Notes under the pieces: generated by a model | What the model was told of the DNA's origin: nothing | Database searches by the model: none | What the model saw: the letters and a program-made list of their open reading frames with translations, nothing else | In this document: positions 44,239-53,393 of the stretch, one piece after another | Layout: each line of letters starts with the position of its first letter | Position numbering within the stretch: the stretch's first letter is position 1 | Assembly: GCA_029582265.1 (NCBI GenBank) | Contig: CM055817.1 | Location: 32,469,097-32,533,096 of the forward strand | DNA from: Zoroaster sp. YZ-2022 | Lineage: Eukaryota > Echinodermata > Asteroidea > Forcipulatida > Zoroasteridae | Direction of reading: 5' to 3' | DNA length: 64,000 bases | Program-made: the position numbers and the translations under genes

Positions 44239-44249
44239 AACTATAAAAT
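44239..44249 (+). promoter_or_regulatory. Start-proximal motif AACTATAAAAT before ATG 44250
   Basis: An ACTATAA word abuts the start codon of the capsid-like gene. Similar ACTATAAAT or ATTATAA words precede 35344, 36420, 47129 and 47264. Confidence 0.45.
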
Positions 44250-45527
44250 ATGGCTAATAATACGTACGGAGATGTGCTCGATCCTTACAGGAGAATAAGA
44301 GAACCTCGAGGTATAAAAGGGTTACGTCAAAAAGTCGTCATTACAAACAATCCTAGTACCATTTCCGAAAATCAATTATTGGCGGTTCGTTTTCCAAATT
44401 TAGGAATGGATGACGTTATCGTCCCAAATACGGTTCGATTTGCTTTTAATATAGAACTCGTTAGCGCGAGCGATGAAAATAGAACGTTGGTACAAAATAT
44501 AGGTAGAGCTATCGTAAAATATATAATTATTAAAATGGAAGGAAAATAAATATTTACATTACACGATGTGGATGTATTCAATTGTTTTAAAGACGAATGG
44601 TTAACAACTGCACAACGCGATAATTTAGCGTATCAAGGAATCGAAGGTGCAAACGTAACTAAATTAAGAATAGATGCTGGCGATAAGGATTTAGCGGGTA
44701 ATGGAGGAAAATATAAAGCTATCGCGGATACGTGTAAAAATAGGTATTACATTCCACTTGATTTTGAATTGTTAGCCGATCATCAACCTTACTACCAATC
44801 GGGTATCGGAGATCGACTGACTTACGAACTCAAGTTTAATAATTTTTTAAATGTGATTAAAAGCACTGATGATAATGCAAAATATATTATAAGCGGAATT
44901 TCCTTAGAATATCAAGTCGTTCATATTGCAGAACTCGCTCGAACAATTAGAAATCAATATAATACTAGGCTGAGTATATTGTTTGATCGCGTGATAAGAC
45001 ATAGCGAGAAACCGTTAAACAAACGCGATACGGTGTGGAATATAAATTTAAATACTCCAGCAAAAAGTATGAAAGGAATATTGTTTTTATTTAAAGAACC
45101 AAACGAAAAAGAATCTAATATATTTTATAGTCCAAAAATAAATAAAGTTTCAATTACGATCGAAGGCGTTCCTAATCAACTCTACGCGCATGGAATGAAC
45201 AGGTATCAACATTGGGAAGAGATTTCAAAATATTTCGGTGATTCTAAACAACAACACGCTATACAAGTCGTACAAGCTTTAGATGTATCTAACGTTAAAC
45301 AAGCTGATTATTTATATGATAAATACGGTTTATTTTTAGATTTAAGAACGAGTACCGATAATAAACTACACGGAAGCGGAAGACGAGTACTAAACTTATC
45401 CGAAGGAATTACTATTCAAATAGAAAAAGAAGCTGAAGCTGCGGGTGTACTAAACATGTATACTTTTATTATTATAGATGCGCAACTAATAATAAACAAC
45501 AGTAGATATGAATCTGTCATTTCTTAA
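44250..45527 (+). pseudogene. Major capsid-like protein of Polinton-type element (one nonsense codon)
   Basis: 425 codons in one frame, interrupted only by TAA at 44547 (codon 100) right after K-M-E-G-K; both halves share the frame. Recognisable blocks are L-D-P-Y-R-R-I-R-E-P-R-G-I-K-G-L, R-F-P-N-L-G, Y-I-P-L-D-F-E-L-L, S-M-K-G-I-L-F-L-F and H-G-S-G-R-R-V-L-N-L-S-E-G-I-T. I recognise this as a conserved protein of animal Polinton-type elements. Length and position beside the ATPase fit the double-jelly-roll major capsid protein; this role is inferred, not seen as a catalytic motif. The single stop inactivates it unless read through. Confidence 0.65.
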
Positions 45528-45551
45528 AACTAGTTACTAATATTAAAAGGA

Positions 45552-46174
45552 ATGTTACCAAAATATCCACACGCTGCGTTAATTTGCGGTCAAACGGGCT
45601 GCGGAAAAACTGAATACATTTTAAATTTATTAGAAAAAGAATATTTTAAATATTTTGAATATATAGTTATTTTATGTCCTACTATCGTTGATAACGAAAC
45701 TTATAAAAAAGAAACTGGTTTTATAACGATGATCGAGTGCACTTTAACGATTTAGAAAATATTTCATTAAACGAAGCAATAAAAATGTATAGCGATACAT
45801 TTAAAGGAGATGAAACGTTGTTTATCATCGACGATTGTAGCGCAAATAAAGAATTAAAATATAAAACTTTTTCAAAAGAGCAACGGCAGCATGAGTTGGT
45901 GCGTTTAGCTTTTAGTGGCAGGCACATTAAACACAGCTGTTGGATCATTACACAAAAATATAATAGCGTATTAAAAGATTTTAGAGAACAACTTAAATGG
46001 GTATGTTTATTTTATTGTAAAGATAGAGATTCATTCGAAGATTGTCTTCGAGAAAACGATGTCATACCTACGAAAGAAAAAAGAATTCAAATTCATGAAC
46101 AATTAAAACGAGTTAAACATTGTAAATTAATTTTAAAAACAGATCAACCTACTGATTATGAAGTACGTAACTAG
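45552..46174 (+). pseudogene. A32-like genome-packaging ATPase (frameshifted)
   Basis: The N-terminal frame (45552-45755) has Walker A G-Q-T-G-C-G-K-T at residues 13-20. A shift near 45705 moves coding to a second frame that ends at 46174 and holds Walker B (L-F-I-I-D-D) and a Q-sensor region (W-I-I-T-Q-K-Y). About 207 codons in total, the usual size of the FtsK/HerA-type packaging ATPase of Polintons, which pumps DNA into capsids. It follows the capsid-like gene by 24 bp. Confidence 0.8.
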
Positions 46175-46319
46175 CAATTACCCCTAGGTCGTTGAGCAAT
46201 TACTCATAGCCTATGAGCAATTGGCCCCAAGTTGCTAGGCAATTACCCTCCATTACCCCTAGGTCGTTAAGCAATTACCCCTAGGTCGTTTAGCAATTAC
46301 TCATAAGTCGGTTAGTAGG
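46175..46319 (+). repeat. 21-22 bp minisatellite, left block
   Basis: Units CAATTACyCmTAGGTCGTTnAG repeat directly after the ATPase stop codon. They include a composite segment GAGCAATTGGCCCCAAGTTG then CTAGGCAATTACCCTCC that also appears in the block at 46953-47102. Confidence 0.85.
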
Positions 46320-46363
46320 ATAGTTTTTATTGTTTTTTATATTATCTAAATATATAATAAAAC

Positions 46364-46930
46364 ATGCATACAAAACAATTGGAATATTTATTTACGAGTA
46401 TAAAAATTAAACGAGTAGTTAATCTAATAGATAATCTTAATCAACTTTTAAATACTGAATTTTTAAATTTAAAATATGAAAAAGTAAAATGTTTTATATG
46501 TAATCTTAATCAACTTTTAAATACTGAAGACGATAGAAAAGAACTAGTACAATTGTTAAACTCTGTAAAAGTAAAAGGGAGTTTTACGAGTATAGATGAT
46601 AAACGAGTAGTTAATCTAATAGATAATCTTAATCAACTTTTAAATAATGAATTAGTACAATTTTTAAACTCTGAAAAAGTACATTTTTTTATATATAATC
46701 TTCATCAACTTTTAAATACTGAAGACGATAGAAAAGAACTAGTACAATTTTTAAATTTAAACTCTGAAAAAGTAAAATCTTTATTTACGAGTATAGATAT
46801 TGAACGAGTAGAAAATCTAAAATATAATCTTACTCACCTTTTAGATGCTGAATTAGTACAATTTTTAAACTCTGAAAAAGTAGTTAATCTAATAGATAAT
46901 CTTAAACAATTTAGAGAAAATTTTGTTTAA
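46364..46930 (+). CDS. Helical-repeat protein (Leu/Asn-rich), possible cargo gene
   Basis: Intact 188-codon frame built of imperfect repeats. The phrase N-L-I-D-N-L-N-Q-L-L-N recurs near residues 20, 46, 85, 115 and 175, alternating with L-V-Q-F-L-N-S-E-K-V and F-T-S-I-D modules. Repeats are visible at DNA level too, so they arose by recent duplication. No catalytic motif; an all-alpha solenoid or coiled coil is likely. It is one of few undamaged long frames of the element and is bracketed by two matching minisatellite blocks, suggesting an exchangeable cassette. Confidence 0.6.
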   Translation: MHTKQLEYLFTSIKIKRVVNLIDNLNQLLNTEFLNLKYEKVKCFICNLNQLLNTEDDRKELVQLLNSVKVKGSFTSIDDKRVVNLIDNLNQLLNNELVQFLNSEKVHFFIYNLHQLLNTEDDRKELVQFLNLNSEKVKSLFTSIDIERVENLKYNLTHLLDAELVQFLNSEKVVNLIDNLKQFRENFV

Positions 46931-46952
46931 AAAAAAATGAATACTAATTTTT

Positions 46953-47102
46953 AGGTAATTACTCATAGGTCGTTTAGCAATTACCCATAGGTCGTTTAGC
47001 AATTACTCATAGGTCGTGAGCAATTGGCCCCAAGTTGCTAGGCAATTACCCTCCATTACCCAGGTCGTTAGCAATTGCTCATAGGTCATTAAGCAATTAC
47101 CT
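46953..47102 (+). repeat. 21-22 bp minisatellite, right block
   Basis: The same units and composite segment as at 46175-46319, in the same orientation. Together they flank the helical-repeat gene. Confidence 0.85.
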
Positions 47103-47128
47103 AAAAAAATTATAAAATACTATTATAA

Positions 47129-47250
47129 ATGAAACAAAAGTTATTCATGTTGCCTCCACCTCTCAGCGATGTAGTCTATGATGATATTGTGTTGCAGCAA
47201 CCTAATAAGCTGCTTGTATTTTTTTTTTTTTTTTACCGAATTTTTATATA
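47129..47250 (+). pseudogene. Small fragment resembling the 5' end of the 47264 gene
   Basis: ATTATAAATG opens about 40 codons with M-L-P-P-P-L, then a poly-T run. The leader and the L-P-P-P motif resemble those of the next gene, so it may be a partial duplicate. Confidence 0.4.
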
Positions 47251-47263
47251 GATACTATTATAA

Positions 47264-47869
47264 ATGGAAGAAGTTTCTAAACTTTTAATTGAAAATCCAC
47301 AAATGTTACCTCCACCACCACTATTAGCGAGTAATGTTGATACGAATGCATTAAATAAAGAAAAACTCTTAAAAGTTGTAATGGTAGGAGATTCAAAAAA
47401 ATATTTTGGTAAAGAACTAAGCGTTAGCGATATTGAAGCTTTATCTACAGAAGAGCAAAACGTACTGCGCGCGCAGTACGAAGCTAAATTAGGCCGTGAT
47501 ATAGTACAGGCTTTAGGTGGCACTTTTTTAACATTTTACGTTAAATTATTAGGAACAGGCTTAGATCGTATTGATTTATACGGTCATAAATTTGAAATTG
47601 ATGATGAAGGTAAATTAGTTTCAGATTTAGAAAAAGATCCATTCATTTCGAGTATGCTTTCTACCGTAGGGTGTGAAATATATTACAGGTACGGCGCTAT
47701 GTTAGCACCGCTCTCTTTAACTTTAATTACAGCAAATCATTTAAAAAAGAAAGAAGAATCTTGTATAAATAATAAAAGCGATGGAGAATGTTCAATCAGA
47801 GAATGCGCAACAGCAATCGCTGGCACAATCGAGTGCACCGCCAGTAGTAACGAAAACACCAACGAATAA
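47264..47869 (+). CDS. Unknown element protein, 201 residues
   Basis: An open frame from ATG 47264 (ATTATAAATGG context). Residues 1-30 include M-L-P-P-P-P-L-L; residues 40-80 are charged and helical (S-D-I-E-A-L-S-T-E-E-Q-N-V-L-R-A-Q-Y-E); residues 140-165 include a hydrophobic C-E-I-Y-Y-R-Y-G-A-M-L-A-P segment. The last 30 codons overlap the next gene and may not be part of the native protein. Asn/Lys codon use fits the element. No family recognised. Confidence 0.55.
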   Translation: MEEVSKLLIENPQMLPPPPLLASNVDTNALNKEKLLKVVMVGDSKKYFGKELSVSDIEALSTEEQNVLRAQYEAKLGRDIVQALGGTFLTFYVKLLGTGLDRIDLYGHKFEIDDEGKLVSDLEKDPFISSMLSTVGCEIYYRYGAMLAPLSLTLITANHLKKKEESCINNKSDGECSIRECATAIAGTIECTASSNENTNE

Positions 47870-48202
47870 AAAAGAAAAAAACCCAAAAAGAGTTGCAGCG
47901 GGTAAAAAACTTGCTAAACTAAATAAAGAAAAAAACTTGCACTTGTAAAAGGTTCTACTAAAACTGTAGTTGTTCGTAATAATGCATCATTGCAAAACGC
48001 AAATATAACAAGCAATGAAACGAGCTACGCTCGTTTCATTGCTATTGGTTTAGCTATTGGTGGTTTCGTATATTTTTTGTTTAGTAAGAAGGCAGACGTA
48101 GCTCAGACTGTTGAGCCTACAACTTTGCCAGACGTAGCTCCGAGCTCAATCTCACTTTCTGAGGTGCAAGCAAAAGAACACATAGTTTTAGAAATGGAAT
48201 AA
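47781..48202 (+). pseudogene. Small protein with basic linker and transmembrane segment (frameshifted)
   Basis: ATG 47781 opens a Gln/Ser-rich N-terminus and Lys-rich linker (K-K-E-K-N-P-K-R-V-A-A-G-K-K) ending at 47948. The coding continues in another frame from about 47942 through a hydrophobic segment (F-I-A-I-G-L-A-I-G-G-F-V-Y-F-L-F) to TAA 48202. The two halves have no separate start signals, so one frameshifted gene of about 140 codons is the simplest reading. It overlaps the 3' end of 47264. Confidence 0.5.
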
Positions 48203-48253
48203 GTTTTTTAATGTTTTTATATAATTTCTTATATTTAACAAGTATAAAATAAG

Positions 48254-48496
48254 ATGGATACAAAAACAATCGCCGATTCAGCTTATCACAGCGCCGTTTT
48301 AACACTTTTTGCTGTTTTATACAGCATGTTGGGTAAAAAAACATTAAGCATAGAACCAGCTAATTTAAATAAATTAGATATAAAAGATGGATTGAAATTA
48401 ACCGTAACGCTTGGATTATCTTCAATGACACAAATGTGGTTAATTAAACAAGGCATTTTACCGTCCTCTCTTATGCCTAAAAATTCTATAGAATAA
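48254..48496 (+). CDS. Small membrane protein, 80 residues
   Basis: An open frame with two amphipathic or membrane helices (A-V-L-T-L-F-A-V-L-Y-S-M-L-G and L-K-L-T-V-T-L-G-L-S-S-M-T-Q-M-W-L). It sits 17 bp before the integrase gene in the same orientation. No damage seen. Function unknown. Confidence 0.55.
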   Translation: MDTKTIADSAYHSAVLTLFAVLYSMLGKKTLSIEPANLNKLDIKDGLKLTVTLGLSSMTQMWLIKQGILPSSLMPKNSIE

Positions 48497-48513
48497 ATAT
48501 TTATAAATGTTAA

Positions 48514-49535
48514 ATGGATAAACAAATAAAAAACAAGCTATCTAACGCTTATTATAGTCCGAAAGGATATTATAAAGGTTACGACGCAATTAATAAATTA
48601 GCTCAAGAAACAAAAGTAAATACAACAGTAGTTTTACGTTGGATTAAAAAGCAAGCATTGTGGCAAAATTATTTGCCCTATCCCACCTACATTCCAAGAC
48701 CAACTAGTTCAAATAGTAATTTACAAGCACCGAATCAAGTTCATCAAGCAGATTTATTGTTTCTTCGTCATGATAGTATAGGTAGAATTATATATAAATA
48801 TGCATTAACAGTAGTCGATGAAGCGAGTAGGTATAAAGAAGCAGAACCATTAACTGATAAAACTGCTATTCAAGTTAGTAATGCATTTCAAAAAATGTAT
48901 AAACGTTCGCAGCTAACTTGGCCTAAAATTATAAAAGTTGATCCTGGAAAAGAATTTATGTCTAGTGTTAATGTATTAATGAGTAAACATAATGTAAAAA
49001 TCCAAAGAGGCGAGGTGGGTAATCATAGAGCCCAAGGTATAGTAGAGCGATTTAATAGAACGTTAGCTGAAAGATTATTTTCTCATCAATACGCTCAAGA
49101 AATAGCAACTGAAAAGAGATCTCGAGTATGGGCTAAAAGATTACCAGCGGTTGTAAAAGCATTAAATAATGAAACGACTCGTCTTATAAATTTAAAACCA
49201 AAAGACGCAATTAAAAAAAGAGTTGTCGAGCAAAATCCAGCCTCATCAGAACTTGCCGCTAGCGGCAAGGTTAAAAATGAAAAAAAATTCCAAACAACAG
49301 TTTAGTTCGATATTTATACGCACCCGGTGAAGCTGAAAAAGATACGAGGCGCCGCGCTACCGATCCTATATGGAGTATAAAAATATATAGAATAGCTAAA
49401 ACGATGAAAGCTGCTAACCAAGTCAGATTGTATTATTTAGACGCGGGTCCTGCTCGTAGTTTTGTAAAAGAAGAATTACAAATTATTCCTCGAGATACAG
49501 AAATTCCGCCTCAGAAAGTAATGAAAGAAAGCTAA
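48514..49535 (+). pseudogene. int: Retroviral-type (RVE) integrase, frameshifted before the C-terminal domain
   Basis: ATG 48514 opens 263 codons. The catalytic triad is visible: D80 in H-Q-A-D-L-L, D143 in K-V-D-P-G-K-E and E178 in G-I-V-E-R-F-N, with about 34 residues between the last two. An N-terminal helical domain precedes it. At an A-run near 49285 the frame shifts; the C-terminal part with an A-T-D-P-I-W-S-I-K-I-Y-R-I segment continues to TAA 49535. Polinton integrases insert the element DNA. The core looks complete, but loss of the C-terminal domain would impair it. It ends 77 bp from the convergent polymerase. Confidence 0.85.
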
Positions 49536-49611
49536 AGTATCTATTTTATTTTCTAAAATATATCTTTTTGTATCGAGTCCGTCTAACGATTTTTTAGTTA
49601 CCGTTGTAGTA

Positions 49612-52600
49612 TTAAGTATGATGTTCTATATTTCTAATAAAATTCATCTTGTGTCTGTACGATTGAGTTTCAAATAAAACTCGATAATAGTTTTCGTGGT
49701 TAATTATCAGTTCTACAACATTTTTTTTAACACCTTTAGCTTTCTTAATTTCTTTTGAAAAAACAGCAGGTCTTAAGCCAAAAGCTTTTTTTATTTTCAT
49801 TTCATTCAATAAAAGCATCGAGTACATTTTTGCTCTTAAACCTACAAATTCAACGATAGGAATTCCTGATGTCTCATCTTTAAATTTTCCAATCACTTTT
49901 TTATTTTCTTCAGAAAATAGAAAATGATCTTTTTCATAATTACTAAAATCGTATTTTTCTTTGTCTTTTAATAAATCTTTATATACATTTTCAGTTTGAA
50001 TAACAACGATTAAACTATCCGTATCTGTGTAAAGCAATTTTATCTTATCGTTGTATTTTTGCTTTAAATGATTGTAATAATAATCGTACATGAAAAGTTT
50101 TGATAATTCTAAAATACTCATTCCTACGTAGATTGGTTTAATGAGAGTGAGGCTTGTTTTGTATGTATGAATCGCAGCTAAATCAAAGCCATCAAAAATC
50201 CTTTGATTGGCAAAAGTCGGCTTGGCTATTTTCTTTTGCATGCGTTCTTTTTCGTTATCATTGCTTAGTCTCACTAGATCTACATTAATACGATTTCGTA
50301 CATTTTCCATCGTTTTTCCAAAAACTGAATTGTTCATGAGTTTATATAAATCTTTTTCAAAATCACTCGTTGCGTCTTTTCTGAGTTGAGTATTTAAATC
50401 AATGTATGATTTCATCCAACATGATTCATCAAATTCTAATACGCGGTGAATTTTAGTTAGTTTCACACCTAATTGTAAATATTTGTGTAAATTCCGATGA
50501 TGAAGCACGTATTTTTTTTTGTCACCCAAAGTGCAAACTAATTTTTCAACGTTTGTTGTAGGTTTACCTTTTAATAAATCAAGTTGATATGGTGACATGT
50601 AAGATTGAGGTATCGTTAATTTCTCTGGCGCGAGCGGATAATCATTATGTAAATCATGTAAACTAGGGGGATATTCTAAATCAACTTCTAAAATATGTCC
50701 TTTTCCATATTTTAATCCTTCTTTCTTTTTATTAAAATAATATTCATTAATTCGTTCTTGAGATAACCATTTAAAATTACCTGTTGGTAAAGGTTGACTC
50801 ATTGCATAGCCGTATAAATTATTTGCGTCTAAATACATAATGTAACTTGTAGGTTTTGTTTTATCATAACCCTCAATGTGAGGGTTGTTTGCTCTTGCAT
50901 ATCTATTACTTATCATAACTATCCCTCCTCTCAAACCTTTTTCTATAAATAAATACATGTCGTAATCCGTTAATAGTTCTAAACATTCTCGAGTTTGTTT
51001 CAGTAAAGCGTCCCAACTTAAACCTGGACTTGTATAATAATGTGCTGGATCTAAACCATAATGTTTCATACAAGTAGCACGAAAATTTTCAAATACATCC
51101 GCTAATAACAACGTATCTGTACGCACGTACAAATCATGATAATCTCCTAAATCTTTACAATTGAATGTATTATATACCTTCTTTGCATGTGAGTATTCTT
51201 CATTAGTAATACGAGTGTTGTTTAAACTACTATAAAATGCTTCTATAGGAGGAAGACTAGATTCTTCAAATCGTTCAAAACTATCCATGATTCGTACGGA
51301 TAAATACCTTGTTGTTTTAAAAGTGTACATTTCTCAATATTAGATTCTTGTGATTTTAAAAGAGAAAAGATTTACTTGAATCTACAAGTTTTTCTAATGA
51401 ATCGGGTAAAAATTGATAACTATCAAGAAATCGTAGTTGGCCAATTGAAAAAGAAATATACTTTTCCATATTGTTTGGGATACACGTTAGATTTCCTTTT
51501 GTTTTACTTATTCCTTGCATAATGAGATGTGAGTCGTAACCTCGTAAATTGTGAATAAAAACGGGTATAAATGTTTTATGGGGTTCTATTTTTAGTTTTA
51601 AATTACATCTATCATGTGCTGCTCCTCTATATTTTCCAGTAATGTGACAATGATCTCTAACTTTTGTGTAAGATTTTTTAAATTTGTTATCGTCAATTTC
51701 TTCTCTACAAACCCAACAACGACAGGCCAAGTTGTTTTCGTGAAAATATGATTTTTCACATATCCAACACTGTCGTGCATTTTAAAATTAAAAAAATATC
51801 CTTTAGTCATCTTTATTTTAAGAGGTTTTGCAAACATCTCGTTAATCTTGACTACTTCATTTAATAGTTTTTCTAAAAAGTGATTCACCGCATCCTTACC
51901 CCTATACGTAAATGATGAAAATATTGTACCGTCGGCACCAATAATCACGTATGAATAACCGCATGGAATGTGCGCTTGTTTTGCAAAAGTATTAGCGCCT
52001 AGATTTTTACTTATTGGACATAATATACTTTCAAAATCAGCGTATATAGTAAAAGGAACTTGCATCTTTTTATGAAAATTTTTAAATTTTAACCTATCGT
52101 TTTTACACTTGGTTGGCATAATTATCTTTACCGCTCTGTGTTTTGTACCTCTACACTCGATTGTATGATTAGCGAGTAGTTCTTTTCTACTAAAATTACA
52201 CAAGCAACGATCACAAAAGTGTTTTTTAGCTTTATATTTTGTTTGATTGTAAAGTAATTTATTAAAATCCTTGATCCAAACGTAGTGAGATCTAGTTCCT
52301 TCTTCTTCTTCTTTATCAATTAATAATATTTGTATACGTTCTTGTGAGTAATCTTCATCGCTAATGTATAAAGGAACAACTGAATTGTATTTATCCAAAC
52401 CAAAAACGTTTATCGCTAAATCATTTTGTTTCTCTACTTGGTTAATCTGACTGATTAGTGTAGGAGCGCCAATATTGTTACAATTTATACCGCCTTCCTT
52501 TAGATATACAAATGTTCTTTCCGGATGAATTATTTTTACTTTTTCAATCGAAATATTTAATTCTATCGCTTTTTTCTTATGTTTTGTAAAACAACGCAAC

Positions 52601-52833
52601 GCCCATCGTAAACAATCATCGTCTTTGTTTTTTATGTTGATGCACGCTTTTTTTTAAATGTAATCTGGTAGCTCCATATAAGAACCACCACGTAAAGGTT
52701 TATATTTTGAAATTGTAAGAACTAATTTTTCAAAACGATCTACAATCCATCCACTACCTCTATTTGTACAAGTTGATAAAACTTCTCCAATTCTTTCAAA
52801 ACCTCGAGCTAATTCAGCTTTAATATTATTCAT
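49612..52833 (-). pseudogene. polB: Protein-primed-type family B DNA polymerase, multiply broken
   Basis: The gene runs from ATG 52833 to stop 49612, about 1070 codons, in at least four frames. The N-terminal piece (to about 52650, G-S-G-W-I-V-D) ends in a TAA near 52653; 333 codons follow to about 51780 with Exo I (Y-A-D-F-E-S). A second frame (to 51356) holds a Cys/His region and Exo II (L-R-G-Y-D-S-H). A third, 572 codons to 49612, carries Exo III (Y-V-R-T-D), motif A (D-A-N-N-L-Y), motif B (N-N-S-V-F-G-K) and motif C (Y-T-D-T-D-S). All catalytic motifs survive but the frame does not, so replication from this copy is not expected. Typical of Polinton polymerases. Confidence 0.9.
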
Positions 52834-52839
52834 ATTTAA

Positions 52840-53283
52840 TCAAACTATTTGTTCAGAAAAATGAAAAGGAAGCGTTAAAAAATCAATACTACCATCATCT
52901 TTTACTCTATAAAATTGAACCCATAAGTAAATCATAAATTTAAACGATCCTATTTCTTCTAAATCTAAACTCAACTTGTTAATTATCGGCGCTTCAACAC
53001 CCTCAACGAGCATGTGTAAATCTTGTTCTCTTTTATGACCAAATGGTATAGTCATTGTTCGCTTTCGTAAATATTCTCCGCCATCAATTGGCGGTTCGTC
53101 AAATTTTAAAACACCCTTGCGCCAATCTCTCACAATCTTATACAAATGTTTTCGTAATCGACCGTAGTATCCTACTACGGGAATACTTTCTGCTTCTATA
53201 ACACTAGCAAGTTCTCTTCTAGTTAATTTTGTTAATGGTTTTGGTTTATGTCGCCGTATATAATTTTTTACACCTTTATACAC
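52840..53283 (-). CDS. Unknown element protein upstream of polB, about 147 residues
   Basis: Open on the minus strand to TGA 52840, seven bases before the polB start. There is no ATG near its 5' end; the frame opens at about a GTG at 53283, after an upstream stop. Features are a basic start (Y-I-R-R-H-K-P-K-P), a SAP-like or helical segment (L-T-R-R-E-L-A-S-V-I-E), a D-E-P-P-I-D-G-G-E-Y loop, and a hydrophobic/aromatic end (F-M-I-Y-L-W-V-Q-F-Y). The missing start may be due to deletion in the adjoining SAP gene, which could once have been fused or co-transcribed. Confidence 0.5.
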   Translation of the reverse strand: MYKGVKNYIRRHKPKPLTKLTRRELASVIEAESIPVVGYYGRLRKHLYKIVRDWRKGVLKFDEPPIDGGEYLRKRTMTIPFGHKREQDLHMLVEGVEAPIINKLSLDLEEIGSFKFMIYLWVQFYRVKDDGSIDFLTLPFHFSEQIV

Positions 53284-53393
53284 GTTTATTAACTTTACCC
53301 TTGTTCTTTTTTACCAAAAAAATTGACCTATGCTCACGTGCAAACTCTTTCAATTCTTGTAATCTCCATGTTGATAAATATTTTTTAGTCGCC
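53283..53393 (-). pseudogene. SAP/Cys-rich gene fragment in right arm
   Basis: ATG 53393 starts M-A-T-K-K-Y-L-S-T-W-R-L-Q-E-L-K-E-F, matching residues 9-22 of the 33623 gene, then ends within 40 codons. The Cys-rich module is deleted. Its start codon lies in the terminal inverted repeat, so both arms of the element once began with the same gene. Confidence 0.7.

Noticed and set aside
46175..47102. CRISPR-like array
   Set aside because: Units are contiguous minisatellite repeats without unique spacers of constant length, in an animal genome.
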